A DNA stretch of 44,927 bases from assembly GCA_964411125.1 (NCBI GenBank), contig CAYPJU010000052.1:1-44927 (forward strand). The letters run 5' to 3'. Under the pieces are notes generated by a model. It saw nothing but the letters and a program-made list of their open reading frames with translations, did no database searches and was not told where the DNA came from. Source of the DNA: JBFIHF01 sp964411125. Lineage in GTDB: Bacteria; Myxococcota_A; Bradymonadia; Bradymonadales; Bradymonadaceae. The position numbers and the translations under genes were made by a program. Of the stretch, positions 8,493 to 16,854 are shown piece by piece (position 1 is the stretch's first letter; every line of letters begins with the position of its first letter).

Positions 8493-9067
8493 AGCCAGGA
8501 CCCGCGAGCGAGACGCTGATGCGCCGGCTCGCCGGATGCCCCGGCGAGTTCCTCGAACCTCCGGTCGTGCAGGATGCCGGGACGGTGCATACCGACGCCG
8601 TGATCGCCGACGCGATCCGCGCCATCGGAGCCAGCCCCTCGGTGGAGCAGACCCGAGCCTTTCGAGACGGAGCACCGGGCGACGCAAACTGGCTCCGGCT
8701 GGTGCAGGTCGTCGCGTGGCTCGTCGCCGACGAGTGGTTTTGCGAGCAGCAGCCGCCAGTCGACAAGTTCCTGAGGTGGCTCGGGACCGATGCCACGGAG
8801 CTCGCGAAGCTCGTCGACGCGACCCTCTTCGTCACCGACCCGGACCGTCGCGAGGAGCTCGCGCGGCTCGTCCTTCTCACCTTCGACCGCTACCCGGCGG
8901 GCGAGTCGCTCGACCAGGCTTCGGATCGTCTGGAGACGATGAGCACGGTCTCGAGGGCGTCGCTCATCGGCGAACTTCGGGAGAAGAGAGCGCGGGCGGA
9001 GAAATTGCGGCGAGAGATGGAACGAAAGCGGGCGCGGGAAGCGGCGGCGAGGTACTCACGAGAATGA
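8489..9067 (+). CDS. Unknown small helical protein, 192 aa
   Basis: GTG start at 8489 overlaps the preceding TGA (GTGA), with GGGGAG just upstream. The protein is almost wholly helical and ends in a highly charged stretch (EKRARAEKLRREMERKRARE) likely to form a coiled coil or bind nucleic acid or a partner. Centre contains WLVADEWFCEQQPPVDKFLRWL. No recognised family or catalytic motif. The tight coupling makes it a probable subunit of the MoxR/metallopeptidase-VWA complex. Confidence 0.75.
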   Translation: MKPGPASETLMRRLAGCPGEFLEPPVVQDAGTVHTDAVIADAIRAIGASPSVEQTRAFRDGAPGDANWLRLVQVVAWLVADEWFCEQQPPVDKFLRWLGTDATELAKLVDATLFVTDPDRREELARLVLLTFDRYPAGESLDQASDRLETMSTVSRASLIGELREKRARAEKLRREMERKRAREAAARYSRE

Positions 9068-10449
9068 CGAACGTACCCCCAGAGTGGTTGGCGCGATCGC
9101 CGACGTTGTCGGACGCGGGGTGGAGCACGCTGTCGCGGCTCCTGCAACACCCCGACGCACCGCGGTGGAACTTCGAGACCGGCGATCGAATGCTCCCGGT
9201 CGACCTCGACGAGGTGTCCATGTTTCGCGAGTCGTTCGGTGACCGCGGTCATTTTTCGCAGATCAACCGGGCTGCGATTCCTCCCGACTGGATGTTCGCC
9301 GAGGTCGAATCGCAGCGTTCGCGATCGTGGTGGTTCGAGGCGAACCTCCCCTTCACTGACCTTGGTCAGTCGTGGGGGGATCTGCCGACGATGACGCGGG
9401 AAGACCTCTCGACCGGCATCGAGCTGATCGTGCCGCACGACATCGACGACTTCGAGCAACTGCTGGTCTACGACACGTCGGGAACGACGGGGCACGCGGT
9501 CCACTACCCGCACCACCCGAAGCTGCTCGGGAAGAATCAGGTGCTCGCCGAGCGCGCCCTGGCCGACGCGGGGGTCCGTGCGGACTTCGCCGCGTCGGAG
9601 GTGAGCTGCGCGAACGTCTGTGCTCAGCAGCGCACCTACGTCTTCGCGAGCACCTTCGGGGTCTGGAACCACGCGGGCTTCGTGAAGGTGAATCTCGCCA
9701 CGCACGACTGGTCTGGCGGCGAAGACGCCGCGCGTCGCTACCTGCGGCAAGCGGACCCGCAACTGGTGACGTCGGACCCGGCTTCGCTGGTGCGGATGCT
9801 CGAGTGGGAGATTCCGGTCGCCCCCCGGGCGATTCTTTCGACGGCGCTAGAGCTTCCCTCCTCGCTGCGAGCCGCCCTCCGGGAGGAGTACGACTGCCCC
9901 GTCGTGGACTGGTACTCGACGACCGAGACGGGGCCGATCGCCTACTCCTGGGACGACGAAGGGCGGATGAAGTTGGTGTGCGAGGACGCGTTCGTCGAAG
10001 TGGTCGACGCGGACGGGCGTCCGGTCCCCGAAGGAGAGCTCGGCGAAGTGGTGGTGACGACGGGGCGCAATCCGTTCGTCTACCTCTTTCGCTACCGTAC
10101 GGGCGACTTCGCGCGGCTCGAGCGAGGAGATGTACCGGCACTCCACGACTTTCGGGGGCGCGGGGCGGTGTGGTTCCAGCGGTCCGACGGCGAGCCGGTC
10201 AACAGTGTGGACATTGCGCGGGCAGTGCGGCTGCGGACTCCGATCGCGATGCATGCGTTCGTCCAACATGCGGATCGGAGCGTCTCGATGCGTATCCGAC
10301 CGGTGCGTGGTCTGCCGGTCGACATCGAAGGGGTCGAGCACGAGCTGCGCGAGCTGTTCGGCGGCGTGCGCATCGCGGTGACGATCGACCCCGACCTCGG
10401 TTCGACGGGGAAGGTCACGCCGTACCGCTCGGAGCTGGAAGCCCCATGA
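9064..10449 (+). CDS. PaaK-like AMP-dependent ligase (ANL superfamily)
   Basis: 461 aa, ATGA-coupled to the preceding gene. Adenylation motifs are visible: the P-loop YDTSGTTGHAV, the A5-type YSTTETGP and the A7-type YRTGD, with a C-terminal GKVTPYRSEL resembling the end of phenylacetate-CoA ligase-type enzymes. Length and motif layout fit the PaaK/CapK/coenzyme F390 synthetase branch, which activates a carboxylate as an acyl-AMP and then transfers it to CoA or another acceptor. The substrate cannot be read from sequence. No carrier protein, thioesterase or aromatic-catabolism gene is nearby. Its place between a MoxR/VWA module and NAD-salvage genes is unusual. Confidence 0.85.
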   Translation: MTNVPPEWLARSPTLSDAGWSTLSRLLQHPDAPRWNFETGDRMLPVDLDEVSMFRESFGDRGHFSQINRAAIPPDWMFAEVESQRSRSWWFEANLPFTDLGQSWGDLPTMTREDLSTGIELIVPHDIDDFEQLLVYDTSGTTGHAVHYPHHPKLLGKNQVLAERALADAGVRADFAASEVSCANVCAQQRTYVFASTFGVWNHAGFVKVNLATHDWSGGEDAARRYLRQADPQLVTSDPASLVRMLEWEIPVAPRAILSTALELPSSLRAALREEYDCPVVDWYSTTETGPIAYSWDDEGRMKLVCEDAFVEVVDADGRPVPEGELGEVVVTTGRNPFVYLFRYRTGDFARLERGDVPALHDFRGRGAVWFQRSDGEPVNSVDIARAVRLRTPIAMHAFVQHADRSVSMRIRPVRGLPVDIEGVEHELRELFGGVRIAVTIDPDLGSTGKVTPYRSELEAP

Positions 10450-11018
10450 GCGGGATCGAGCTCGCGGCGACGATCTTCGGGGTGCTGTCGGTCGGCTTCA
10501 CGATCGCGCGCAGCATCTGGTGCTGGCCGACCGGACTCGCGATGGTGGCGCTCTACATCGTCATCTTCTGGGACGCGCGCCTCTACTCTGACATGGGCCT
10601 GCAGGTCGTCTACGTCTTCCTGCAGATCTACGGGTGGTACCACTGGGTGGCGCACAGAACCGCGGACGAAGAGCTCGTCGTCGAGCGGCTCCCGATTCCG
10701 CACGCGTTTGGGTGGTTGGCCGTCGCGACGCTGGGGACGCTCGCGCTCGGTGGAGGGATGTCGAGGTGGACCGATGCGGCCCTCCCCTACTGGGACGCGA
10801 CGACGACGGTCCTCAGCCTGATCGCGCAGTGGTTGATGGCACGTCGGATCGTCGAATCCTGGGTCGTCTGGGTGGTCGTCGACGTGCTGTCGATCGGGAT
10901 CTACTACCAGCGAGAACTCTTCCTCACGACAGGACTCTACGCGCTCTTCCTCGCGATGGCGGTGGGTGGGCTCGCGGCATGGGCGATGGCGTGGGCCCGG
11001 CAAGAGGAGGCGAAGTGA
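10446..11018 (+). CDS. pnuC: PnuC-type nicotinamide riboside transporter
   Basis: 190 aa integral membrane protein, ATGA-coupled. About six or seven hydrophobic helices, with the PnuC signature VVYVFLQIYGWYHW and a second conserved WWVVDVLSIGIYY-like helix (here VVWVVVDVLSIGIYY). PnuC proteins facilitate diffusion of nicotinamide riboside; uptake is driven by intracellular trapping through phosphorylation. The next gene encodes an NMN adenylyltransferase, which supports a role in NAD salvage. No kinase gene for the trapping step is visible in the window. Confidence 0.9.
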   Translation: MSGIELAATIFGVLSVGFTIARSIWCWPTGLAMVALYIVIFWDARLYSDMGLQVVYVFLQIYGWYHWVAHRTADEELVVERLPIPHAFGWLAVATLGTLALGGGMSRWTDAALPYWDATTTVLSLIAQWLMARRIVESWVVWVVVDVLSIGIYYQRELFLTTGLYALFLAMAVGGLAAWAMAWARQEEAK

Positions 11019-11488
11019 TCCGCGGGTTCGTGCTCGGGAAGTTCATGCCGCCGCACCTGGGTCACCTGCATCTGTGCGAGTTCGCGAGCGAGCGTTGCGA
11101 CGAATTGACCGTGCTGGTCTGTAGCCTGCCGACCGAACCGATCGGCGGCGAGCTGCGGTTCCGGTGGATGAGCGAGCTTCGGCCTCACGACCGGGTGCGG
11201 CACCTTCGACGGGTCGTCCCGCAGGAGCCCGCGGAGCACCCGGGGTTCTGGGACATCTGGCGCACGATTGTGCTCGAGCAGATGCCGTACGGCGTCGACC
11301 GGGTCTTCGCGTCGGAGGACTACGGCGCGCGCCTCGCCGACGAGGTGGGGGCCGAATTCGTGATGTGCGACCGGCAGCGACAGCGATTCGCGGTTTCGGG
11401 GACGGCAGTTCGTCGCGATCCGGTGGGACACCTCGATCTCCTCCCCGCCCCGGTGCGGGAGCACTGGTTGTCGCGTCAGCGCTGGTGA
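11015..11488 (+). CDS. NadR-type NMN adenylyltransferase domain protein
   Basis: 157 aa; GTG start 11015, with an ideal AGGAGG 4 nt upstream, overlapping the pnuC stop. The nucleotidyltransferase signature GKFMPPHLGHLHL (HxGH) is at the N-terminus, and VSGTAVRRDP matches the C-terminal S-x-T-x-x-R motif of NadR. The order and spacing follow the NMN adenylyltransferase domain of NadR (NMN + ATP to NAD + PPi). The ribosylnicotinamide kinase domain found at the C-terminus of classical NadR, and the N-terminal DNA-binding domain, are both absent. Last gene of the operon; it converges with the APH-fold gene, overlapping it by 13 nt. Confidence 0.85.
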   Translation: MIRGFVLGKFMPPHLGHLHLCEFASERCDELTVLVCSLPTEPIGGELRFRWMSELRPHDRVRHLRRVVPQEPAEHPGFWDIWRTIVLEQMPYGVDRVFASEDYGARLADEVGAEFVMCDRQRQRFAVSGTAVRRDPVGHLDLLPAPVREHWLSRQRW

Positions 11489-12423
11489 CCGCTCGGCAGC
11501 GTCTCCCACCTGGCGAGCGCAGCGAGTGCGGTCTCGCGATACTCGGTCGCTTCGGCGGCGGAGAAGTGGAGCTTCGCGACGTTGCAGAGTTCGAGGTTTC
11601 GCCAGAGCCGGTAGAGCATCCGTCGACGGTCGCGTCGCGGGTCGGGTTGCCGCGGGAAGTGAGCGAAGAAATCTTCGGCGAACCCCATCCCGTCGAGGTT
11701 GTCCTGGTAGGCGAGGTCGAAATCGGCGTCCCCGGCGAAGGACCATTCGAAATCGAGAAGCCCGGTGATGCGCTGTCCATCGTGGAGCAGGTTGCCGGGA
11801 TGAAAGTCGGAGTGGACGAGGCTCGCGAACTTCACGTCGTCTAGCGCCGTGGCGTTCCTGTCGACGAATCGCCGAAACCGGTCGAGCTCGTCGGGGTCGA
11901 ATGCGCAGGCCTCTCTCGCCTCGGAAACGTGACGCTCGATCTCCCCGAGGTAGGCGCTCCGCCAGGTGGAGTGCGGGGTCCCTTCGGCGAGGTCGCCAAA
12001 ACCCGAGAATCGAACCGTATGGACCTGCTGGAGGATGTCTGCGGACGCGCGGATGAGCGTCTCCCGCTGGTCGGTGGGGAGTCCCGGAAGGTCGACTTCG
12101 AGATTCCGCCCGGGGAGCCGCTCGGTGATCAGCACATCGAACGGGACGAGATCGCGGTCATCGTCGAGCACCACGACGGCGGGAACCGGGAGACCGCGTT
12201 CACGAAGCGTCTCGTAGGCGATCTTCTCTCGACGGAACTTCGCCAGGTGTGGGTCGCGCGCGTTGAACCGCACGACGACGTCTCCCGCGAAGAAGCAGAG
12301 GTTCACCCAGCCGCGGTCGTCCGCGACGACCTCGTCGGCACGCGGAAAGCCGTGCTTCTCCAGGAGCGCAGGGACGGCTTCGGCGCAGGCGCCGAGATAG
12401 CGTTGGCGAAGAGGTGAGCGCAT
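11476..12423 (-). CDS. APH-fold phosphotransferase family protein
   Basis: 315 aa from ATG 12423; the open frame extends to 12477, but that part lacks family character. The catalytic loop is HSDFHPGN and the metal-binding loop GLLDFEWSFAGD, as in aminoglycoside phosphotransferase/choline kinase-fold enzymes; VVVRFNARD probably includes the ATP-binding beta strands and ITERLPGRNL is the hinge. Family members phosphorylate small molecules (antibiotics, homoserine, choline, nucleosides). The substrate here is unknown and genomic context gives no reason to call it a resistance gene. Being next to pnuC and an NMN adenylyltransferase, a nicotinamide riboside kinase role is conceivable but speculative, since it lies on the opposite strand. 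Confidence 0.85.
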   Translation of the reverse strand: MRSPLRQRYLGACAEAVPALLEKHGFPRADEVVADDRGWVNLCFFAGDVVVRFNARDPHLAKFRREKIAYETLRERGLPVPAVVVLDDDRDLVPFDVLITERLPGRNLEVDLPGLPTDQRETLIRASADILQQVHTVRFSGFGDLAEGTPHSTWRSAYLGEIERHVSEAREACAFDPDELDRFRRFVDRNATALDDVKFASLVHSDFHPGNLLHDGQRITGLLDFEWSFAGDADFDLAYQDNLDGMGFAEDFFAHFPRQPDPRRDRRRMLYRLWRNLELCNVAKLHFSAAEATEYRETALAALARWETLPSGHQR

Positions 12424-12475
12424 CCCAGGAGCTTCGCACGCGCAGCGTACCGAGTCATGCGGCGCGCGACCGCGC

Positions 12476-12499
12476 AAAAAAAAGACCGCCGTGAGGCGG
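12476..12499 (-). terminator. Rho-independent terminator for the small lipoprotein gene
   Basis: Read on the minus strand: a 5-bp G+C stem (CCGCC at 12499-12495 with GGCGG at 12490-12486, 4-nt loop) followed directly by a run of eight T (12483-12476). It lies about 95 nt beyond the stop codon at 12592 and before the APH-fold gene, so it insulates the two. Confidence 0.75.
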
Positions 12500-12591
12500 C
12501 GAGTGGCTGTCGTTCACTTCACCGTGGCATCAATCAAGACGCCTCCTCACGACGGAATCTGTTCCCCTCGGGGGGGAAACTTCTCAAATTC

Positions 12592-12795
12592 TCACTCTGC
12601 TTCGTCTGCTGCTTCTTCGACGGCCTCAGCTGCCTCTTCGGTGGCGCCTTCGGTGTTGTCTTCGACTTCGTCAGCAGCTTCTTCGACGGCTTCGGCCCTC
12701 TCCTCGGCGGCTTCTTCCGCTTTGCTCTCGCACGCGGGAAGCGCGAACAGGAAAGCACCCATCACGAGAAGGCTGAAAATTCGCTTCATGTTCAT
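12592..12795 (-). CDS. Small acidic lipoprotein with Ala/Glu repeats
   Basis: 67 aa. The signal peptide MNMKRIFSLLVMGAFLFA is followed by lipobox LPAC (Cys22). The mature part is nearly all Ala, Glu, Val and Asp, with EAVEEAADE occurring twice, and should form an amphipathic helix or coiled coil like small Lpp-type or stress-related surface lipoproteins. GGAG lies 8 nt upstream of ATG 12795; ATG 12789 is an alternative. A T-run terminator follows, so it is probably a separate transcript. No function can be assigned. Confidence 0.75.
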   Translation of the reverse strand: MNMKRIFSLLVMGAFLFALPACESKAEEAAEERAEAVEEAADEVEDNTEGATEEAAEAVEEAADEAE

Positions 12796-12951
12796 CTTTC
12801 ATGCTCCGTTTTGGAGGGACACGGTTCATTCGTATTTCGTGTCGGTGTGGAACAAGGGTAACCACAAACTCCGGCGGTCAAAGTTTTCCTTGGGGCGGTC
12901 CCCCCGGGATCGGCGGAAGTCGGCGTGAAATCTCGTACCGATGCCCGAGAA

Positions 12952-15948
12952 TCAGAACGGCGGGTTGTCGTATCCGTTGCCGTCGAAGTCGATGAAGATC
13001 GGATTCGCGAACGCGAACGGGACTTCGTCGTCCCCCACTGCGACGGGGTAGAGGCTGGACGAGCCTCGGACGACGACGACGACGTACGCATCGGCGGTGA
13101 CCGCGATAGGGGTCGAGACCTGCGCCGTGAGGCGGCGGTGGGTGAGGTCTCCGGTGGCGACCTCGACGGGCTGCATCGTGGCGATCGGAAGGGAGAGCGT
13201 GGGGGGAAGTTCGTCTTCGATCACCTCGGCCGTCTCGGTGATCGCCGCGCTCTGGTTCACGTAGACGTCGACGGTGTCGACGGTGATCCACTCGGGGGTC
13301 TGGATGTCGACATCGAGGGTGACCGAACCGGAGGAGCCGTCGATCGTCTCTCCCATCGAAACGGTGTCGCCACCGTTGGTGAGGGTCGCGACGAAGAACG
13401 GGCCCGAGGTGCCGACGACGCGTCCGGCGTTGATGCTGGCGACGAAGGCCGCCTGGTCGACGGTGTCGGGGGTGTCGGGGGTGTCCAGGAAGACGAACGA
13501 ACGGGGCACCCCGCCGAGCTGTCCGTAACGTCGATGCGTGTCGGTGACGGCGGTTCCGGTCGGCGCGAAGCCGCGTCCGATCATCGTCTGCCACCACCGC
13601 ATCAGCGGCCACATGTTGGGAAGCTTGAGTCCGTTGTAGACCTCGAACGCCGTGAAATCGTCGCTCCACAGCCCCGTGTCGCCGGTGACCGGATCTGTGT
13701 CGCCGGGCGGCATTCGCATCCGTTCACGCTCCGAGGTGGAGATCCTGGTCAGGACGTTGGCCTGAAGTCCCTCGACAAGGCCGAGCCCCGCGGCGTGGTT
13801 GACCTGGATGACCTGCTCGCCGTCGAACTGCTCTCGCAGCGCGTCGAAGAGTTGCTGTGGCGTCATGCTCGGCCCGTCGCCGCCGGCCCAGTCGACAGCG
13901 CCTCCGCGCCGATGCGTCGGGTCGTGCGTCATCGGGAAGGCATTGAAGTGCCCGATGTCGGTGGTCGACACCTCGAGCCCGACCAGGGTGGTGAGCTCGG
14001 AGCCGAAGCCGAGCTCGGCGATCGCCGGGGCCCAGTCGACCACTGCGTCGTGATCGGACGAGACGATGACTTCGGTCCCCTCGACGACGAAGGATCGGAT
14101 GCGATCGAGGTCGGGCGTTCCGCTGTCGTGCGAGGCGTAACCGTGGACGTGGAAGTCGGCACCGATGGCGCCTGCGGAGTCGACGACTCGCGCAATCTCG
14201 GCGTCGATCACCGTGTCGGCGCCGGCGGTGATGGTGACGAGCTGCCCCCCCGACGTCGTGGCGTCCTGCGGCCAGACCGAGTACTCGATGCCTCGGCTCA
14301 CCACGACGCGATAGTCGCCCGGCGGAAGGTCGAGTTCGACGTTGCCGTCGAGCGCCCAGCCGACCGCAGCCCAGGTGTCGGGGAGTTGGTCGCCTCCGAC
14401 CTCGGTCTCCGCGTCGGTCGCACGCGCCGGGCATTCTTCGGCTTCGCAGATCACCGAGACCCTCGCGTGGATCGGAGAACCATCGGGCGAGTTCACGGCG
14501 ACCTGAAGGGTGCCGGGATTCGCGAGCATGACGTCGCCGGAGGCCACGCTCTCGCCCGCGACGACGGTCACCATCGGAGCGTCGAACCCGGGGACGTTGC
14601 CGAGCCGCGCGCGAAGCTCGTAGTCACCGGCCGGGACGGCGAGCACGTACGAGCCATCCGCGGCCGTACGAGCTTGCGACAGCGGCAGGCGGTCGCGCAC
14701 GGCGGTCACCGTAGCGCCTGCGACAGGTTGATTGGCGGCGTCGACCACGCGCCCTTCGACGGTACCCGTCTCGACCCCGAGGAGCTCGTAGGCCGGGGTC
14801 ACGACGGACTCGACCGATCCCGATCCGAAGAGGAACGAGGCGTTGACGAACGCGACCTCGCCCGGTTCCAGATGCACGATCTCCTGCACGTCGGGGAGGG
14901 TCGTCGGCTGCGCGAGGAGCACCGGCAGGAGGTCGTCGATCCCCATGGCGAGGAACGCGAGCCCGCTGAGCCCGAGATACGCAGCTCCCATCGGCAACCC
15001 GTCGACGCCGAGCCCGGGGACAGGCTCGGGGACGACGAGGTAGCTCGCGTCGGGGCCAGCGTAGCCTGCGAAGGGCGCGGGAGCCCCGCCGAGCGCCGAG
15101 ACGGACAGCGACTTGTATCCCCATCCACCGACCTCGTTCCACGGGTTGTAGAAAAAGCCGTCGCCTCCGTTCGGCATCGCGTACATCGCGACGACGTGCT
15201 CGGTGGAATCGCCGTCGTTGCGATATCCCGTGACGGCACGCACGTGCCGCTCGCCAGGTCGCAGAATGTAGTAGGTCGTCGCGGTGAGTGGCGGAACGCG
15301 GTTGGGGCCGACCGCCAGGTTGCCGAACGGCCCGAGCCCAAAGTCTTCGGCCATCGTCGGGAAGTTGATGAAGTCGAGGAGCTCCATGGTGCCCGTGACG
15401 GCGAGGACGGCCGCGGTCCCTTCGCCCCCTTCCGAGACGACCTCGAAGGTCGACCCTCGGACGGTCGAGCCGCCGTTGAAGAAGAGGCAGGCCTCCCCGA
15501 GGATGCTCCCCCCCTCCCCGTCGACGGCTTCGCCGGCGATGATGTGGCCGCCCCAGGGACACGACGTGATGACGCGGTCGTCTTGCTCGATCACGACGCG
15601 GATGAGGTCGTTCTCCATCACCCAGTCGCCGACCTGCGCGTTCTGGAAAGGGCTCTCGACGAGGTCATCGGGGCTGGTCGACGCAAAGACCCGAGCGGTC
15701 CCGGCGCCGGCGCCCTCGGTCCACTGAGAGATGTCGGTGGGGACGGGGTCACCGAGCTGGGCGCGCGGCCCCATGTCGCCGCCGGCGTCGTCGGGGTCCG
15801 CCATGTCTCGTCCTGTGTCGTTCGTCGCGTCGCCCTTCCCGGCGTCGACGGCGGAATCCGGCTCCCCGCCCATGTCGGGGTCGGGTTCACCGTCGCAGGT
15901 GCAGTTGGTCAGGGCGAGCAGGGTGGCACACAGAAGTAGTCGTCGCAT
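12952..15948 (-). CDS. Secreted CehA/McbA-like PHP-domain lipoprotein
   Basis: 998 aa. Signal peptide with lipobox LTNC (Cys16), then an Asp-rich spacer. Middle region (about 400-580) holds carboxypeptidase-regulatory-like beta domains (GRVVDAANQPVAGATVTAVRD and similar). A PHP/CehA-type metallohydrolase domain follows: ADFHVHGYASHDS (H600, H602), SSDHDAVVDW, QVNHAAGLG and TAVTDTHRR supply the usual His/Asp metal ligands. The C-terminus ends in IDFDGNGYDNPPF. AAAGGAG lies 5 nt before ATG 15948. CehA/McbA homologues are phosphoester or carbamate hydrolases; here an extracytoplasmic metal-dependent hydrolase is likely, substrate unknown. Divergent from the response regulator gene. Confidence 0.85.
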   Translation of the reverse strand: MRRLLLCATLLALTNCTCDGEPDPDMGGEPDSAVDAGKGDATNDTGRDMADPDDAGGDMGPRAQLGDPVPTDISQWTEGAGAGTARVFASTSPDDLVESPFQNAQVGDWVMENDLIRVVIEQDDRVITSCPWGGHIIAGEAVDGEGGSILGEACLFFNGGSTVRGSTFEVVSEGGEGTAAVLAVTGTMELLDFINFPTMAEDFGLGPFGNLAVGPNRVPPLTATTYYILRPGERHVRAVTGYRNDGDSTEHVVAMYAMPNGGDGFFYNPWNEVGGWGYKSLSVSALGGAPAPFAGYAGPDASYLVVPEPVPGLGVDGLPMGAAYLGLSGLAFLAMGIDDLLPVLLAQPTTLPDVQEIVHLEPGEVAFVNASFLFGSGSVESVVTPAYELLGVETGTVEGRVVDAANQPVAGATVTAVRDRLPLSQARTAADGSYVLAVPAGDYELRARLGNVPGFDAPMVTVVAGESVASGDVMLANPGTLQVAVNSPDGSPIHARVSVICEAEECPARATDAETEVGGDQLPDTWAAVGWALDGNVELDLPPGDYRVVVSRGIEYSVWPQDATTSGGQLVTITAGADTVIDAEIARVVDSAGAIGADFHVHGYASHDSGTPDLDRIRSFVVEGTEVIVSSDHDAVVDWAPAIAELGFGSELTTLVGLEVSTTDIGHFNAFPMTHDPTHRRGGAVDWAGGDGPSMTPQQLFDALREQFDGEQVIQVNHAAGLGLVEGLQANVLTRISTSERERMRMPPGDTDPVTGDTGLWSDDFTAFEVYNGLKLPNMWPLMRWWQTMIGRGFAPTGTAVTDTHRRYGQLGGVPRSFVFLDTPDTPDTVDQAAFVASINAGRVVGTSGPFFVATLTNGGDTVSMGETIDGSSGSVTLDVDIQTPEWITVDTVDVYVNQSAAITETAEVIEDELPPTLSLPIATMQPVEVATGDLTHRRLTAQVSTPIAVTADAYVVVVVRGSSSLYPVAVGDDEVPFAFANPIFIDFDGNGYDNPPF

Positions 15949-16086
15949 GGGATCTCCTTTGAGAAATCATCCGTAGCAGACGCCGCAAGAAGATGCGATC
16001 GAGCCCTGCCATACGGACCAATTTCGACCCATTTGTGGGATGATAGGCCCGGCCCTGTCGGTACGGGTTGCCGGTCGCGGTTCGGA

Positions 16087-16854
16087 ATGCCAAACTCTGT
16101 TCTCACGGAGATCGAAGTGACCGACGAATTCAGCGACGGTGGCGACCAGCCTCCCGAACAGTTGACGGCGCTCGTGGTCGACGACGACCCGGCGATGCGC
16201 GCGCTGCTCGCGTCGATCCTCCTGGAATACGGTCACCTCGCGGTAACGGCCGGTTCGGCGGAAGAGGCGATGGCGACCCTTCCGCTCTACACGTTTCAGC
16301 TCGCCTATCTCGATCACAACCTCCCGGGAATGGAAGGGGTGGTGTTTGGCGAATGGCTGAGACGAAACAACCCTTTCATGCAGATCGCGCTCGTGACGGG
16401 GGTCGAGGACGACGCGCTCGAGGAGCGCGTCCAGGACCGCGGCATCGTCTTCGTGCAGAAACCGTTCGACGTCCACGACGTCACCGAGCTGGTGTCGCGA
16501 TATCTGGAGGCGGCACGGGAGCGTCTGCAGCGTGACCAGGAGTCGGAGAGCGAGTGGCACGCTCCCCCGTTCGAGCTCTTCACCGAGGAGTTGCCGGCCT
16601 ACTTCGGTCTGCCGTCGGTCCCGGCTCGAATCGAAGACGGGCTGGTCCGGCGGATCAACGAGGCGATGGCGAACATGCGTTCGGTCGGTCGCTACAGCGA
16701 GAGGGATCGGGTCGCAGCGCTCGCGGGGCTCCTCGCGGCCCGGGTGCTGGGGGTGCGGGTTCCTCGCGGACGCCGCGACATGACGCTCTACGAGGAGTAC
16801 GACGAGATCATGGAAGGGCTGGGCCGCCGGCGCGAGTTCACGAGCGACGACTGA
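16087..16854 (+). CDS. Response regulator with unknown C-terminal domain
   Basis: 255 aa from ATG 16087 (the frame is open from 16033). Residues 25-140 form a receiver domain: acidic VVDDDP (31-35), phospho-Asp D76 in AYLDHNLPG, Thr in ALVTG and K125 in VQKPFD. The last 110 residues (from about 145) are helical and acidic, without a helix-turn-helix, GGDEF, EAL or other output motif that I recognise; RRINEAMANMRSVGRYSERDRVAALAGLLAARVLGV is its most conserved-looking part (position about 190-225). It may signal by protein contact. Its 3' end overlaps the convergent P-loop kinase gene by 17 nt. No cognate kinase is adjacent. Confidence 0.85.
   Translation: MPNSVLTEIEVTDEFSDGGDQPPEQLTALVVDDDPAMRALLASILLEYGHLAVTAGSAEEAMATLPLYTFQLAYLDHNLPGMEGVVFGEWLRRNNPFMQIALVTGVEDDALEERVQDRGIVFVQKPFDVHDVTELVSRYLEAARERLQRDQESESEWHAPPFELFTEELPAYFGLPSVPARIEDGLVRRINEAMANMRSVGRYSERDRVAALAGLLAARVLGVRVPRGRRDMTLYEEYDEIMEGLGRRREFTSDD

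Noticed and set aside
4193..11488. Assignment to a known NAD-based anti-phage defence or NAD-reconstitution system
   Set aside because: PnuC and an NMN adenylyltransferase alone do not show it; no NADase, Sir2, TIR or phage element is nearby. Kept as an open hypothesis only.
11476..12423. Possible antibiotic resistance gene (aminoglycoside phosphotransferase fold)
   Set aside because: The fold covers many kinases of small molecules; no mobile element or resistance context is seen, so no resistance call is made.
12925..15939. A 1004-codon open frame on the plus strand
   Set aside because: It is antisense to the CehA/McbA-like gene, lacks any domain or signal, is rich in Arg, Val and Asp as expected from reading high-G+C codons backwards, and the minus-strand protein has clear motifs.
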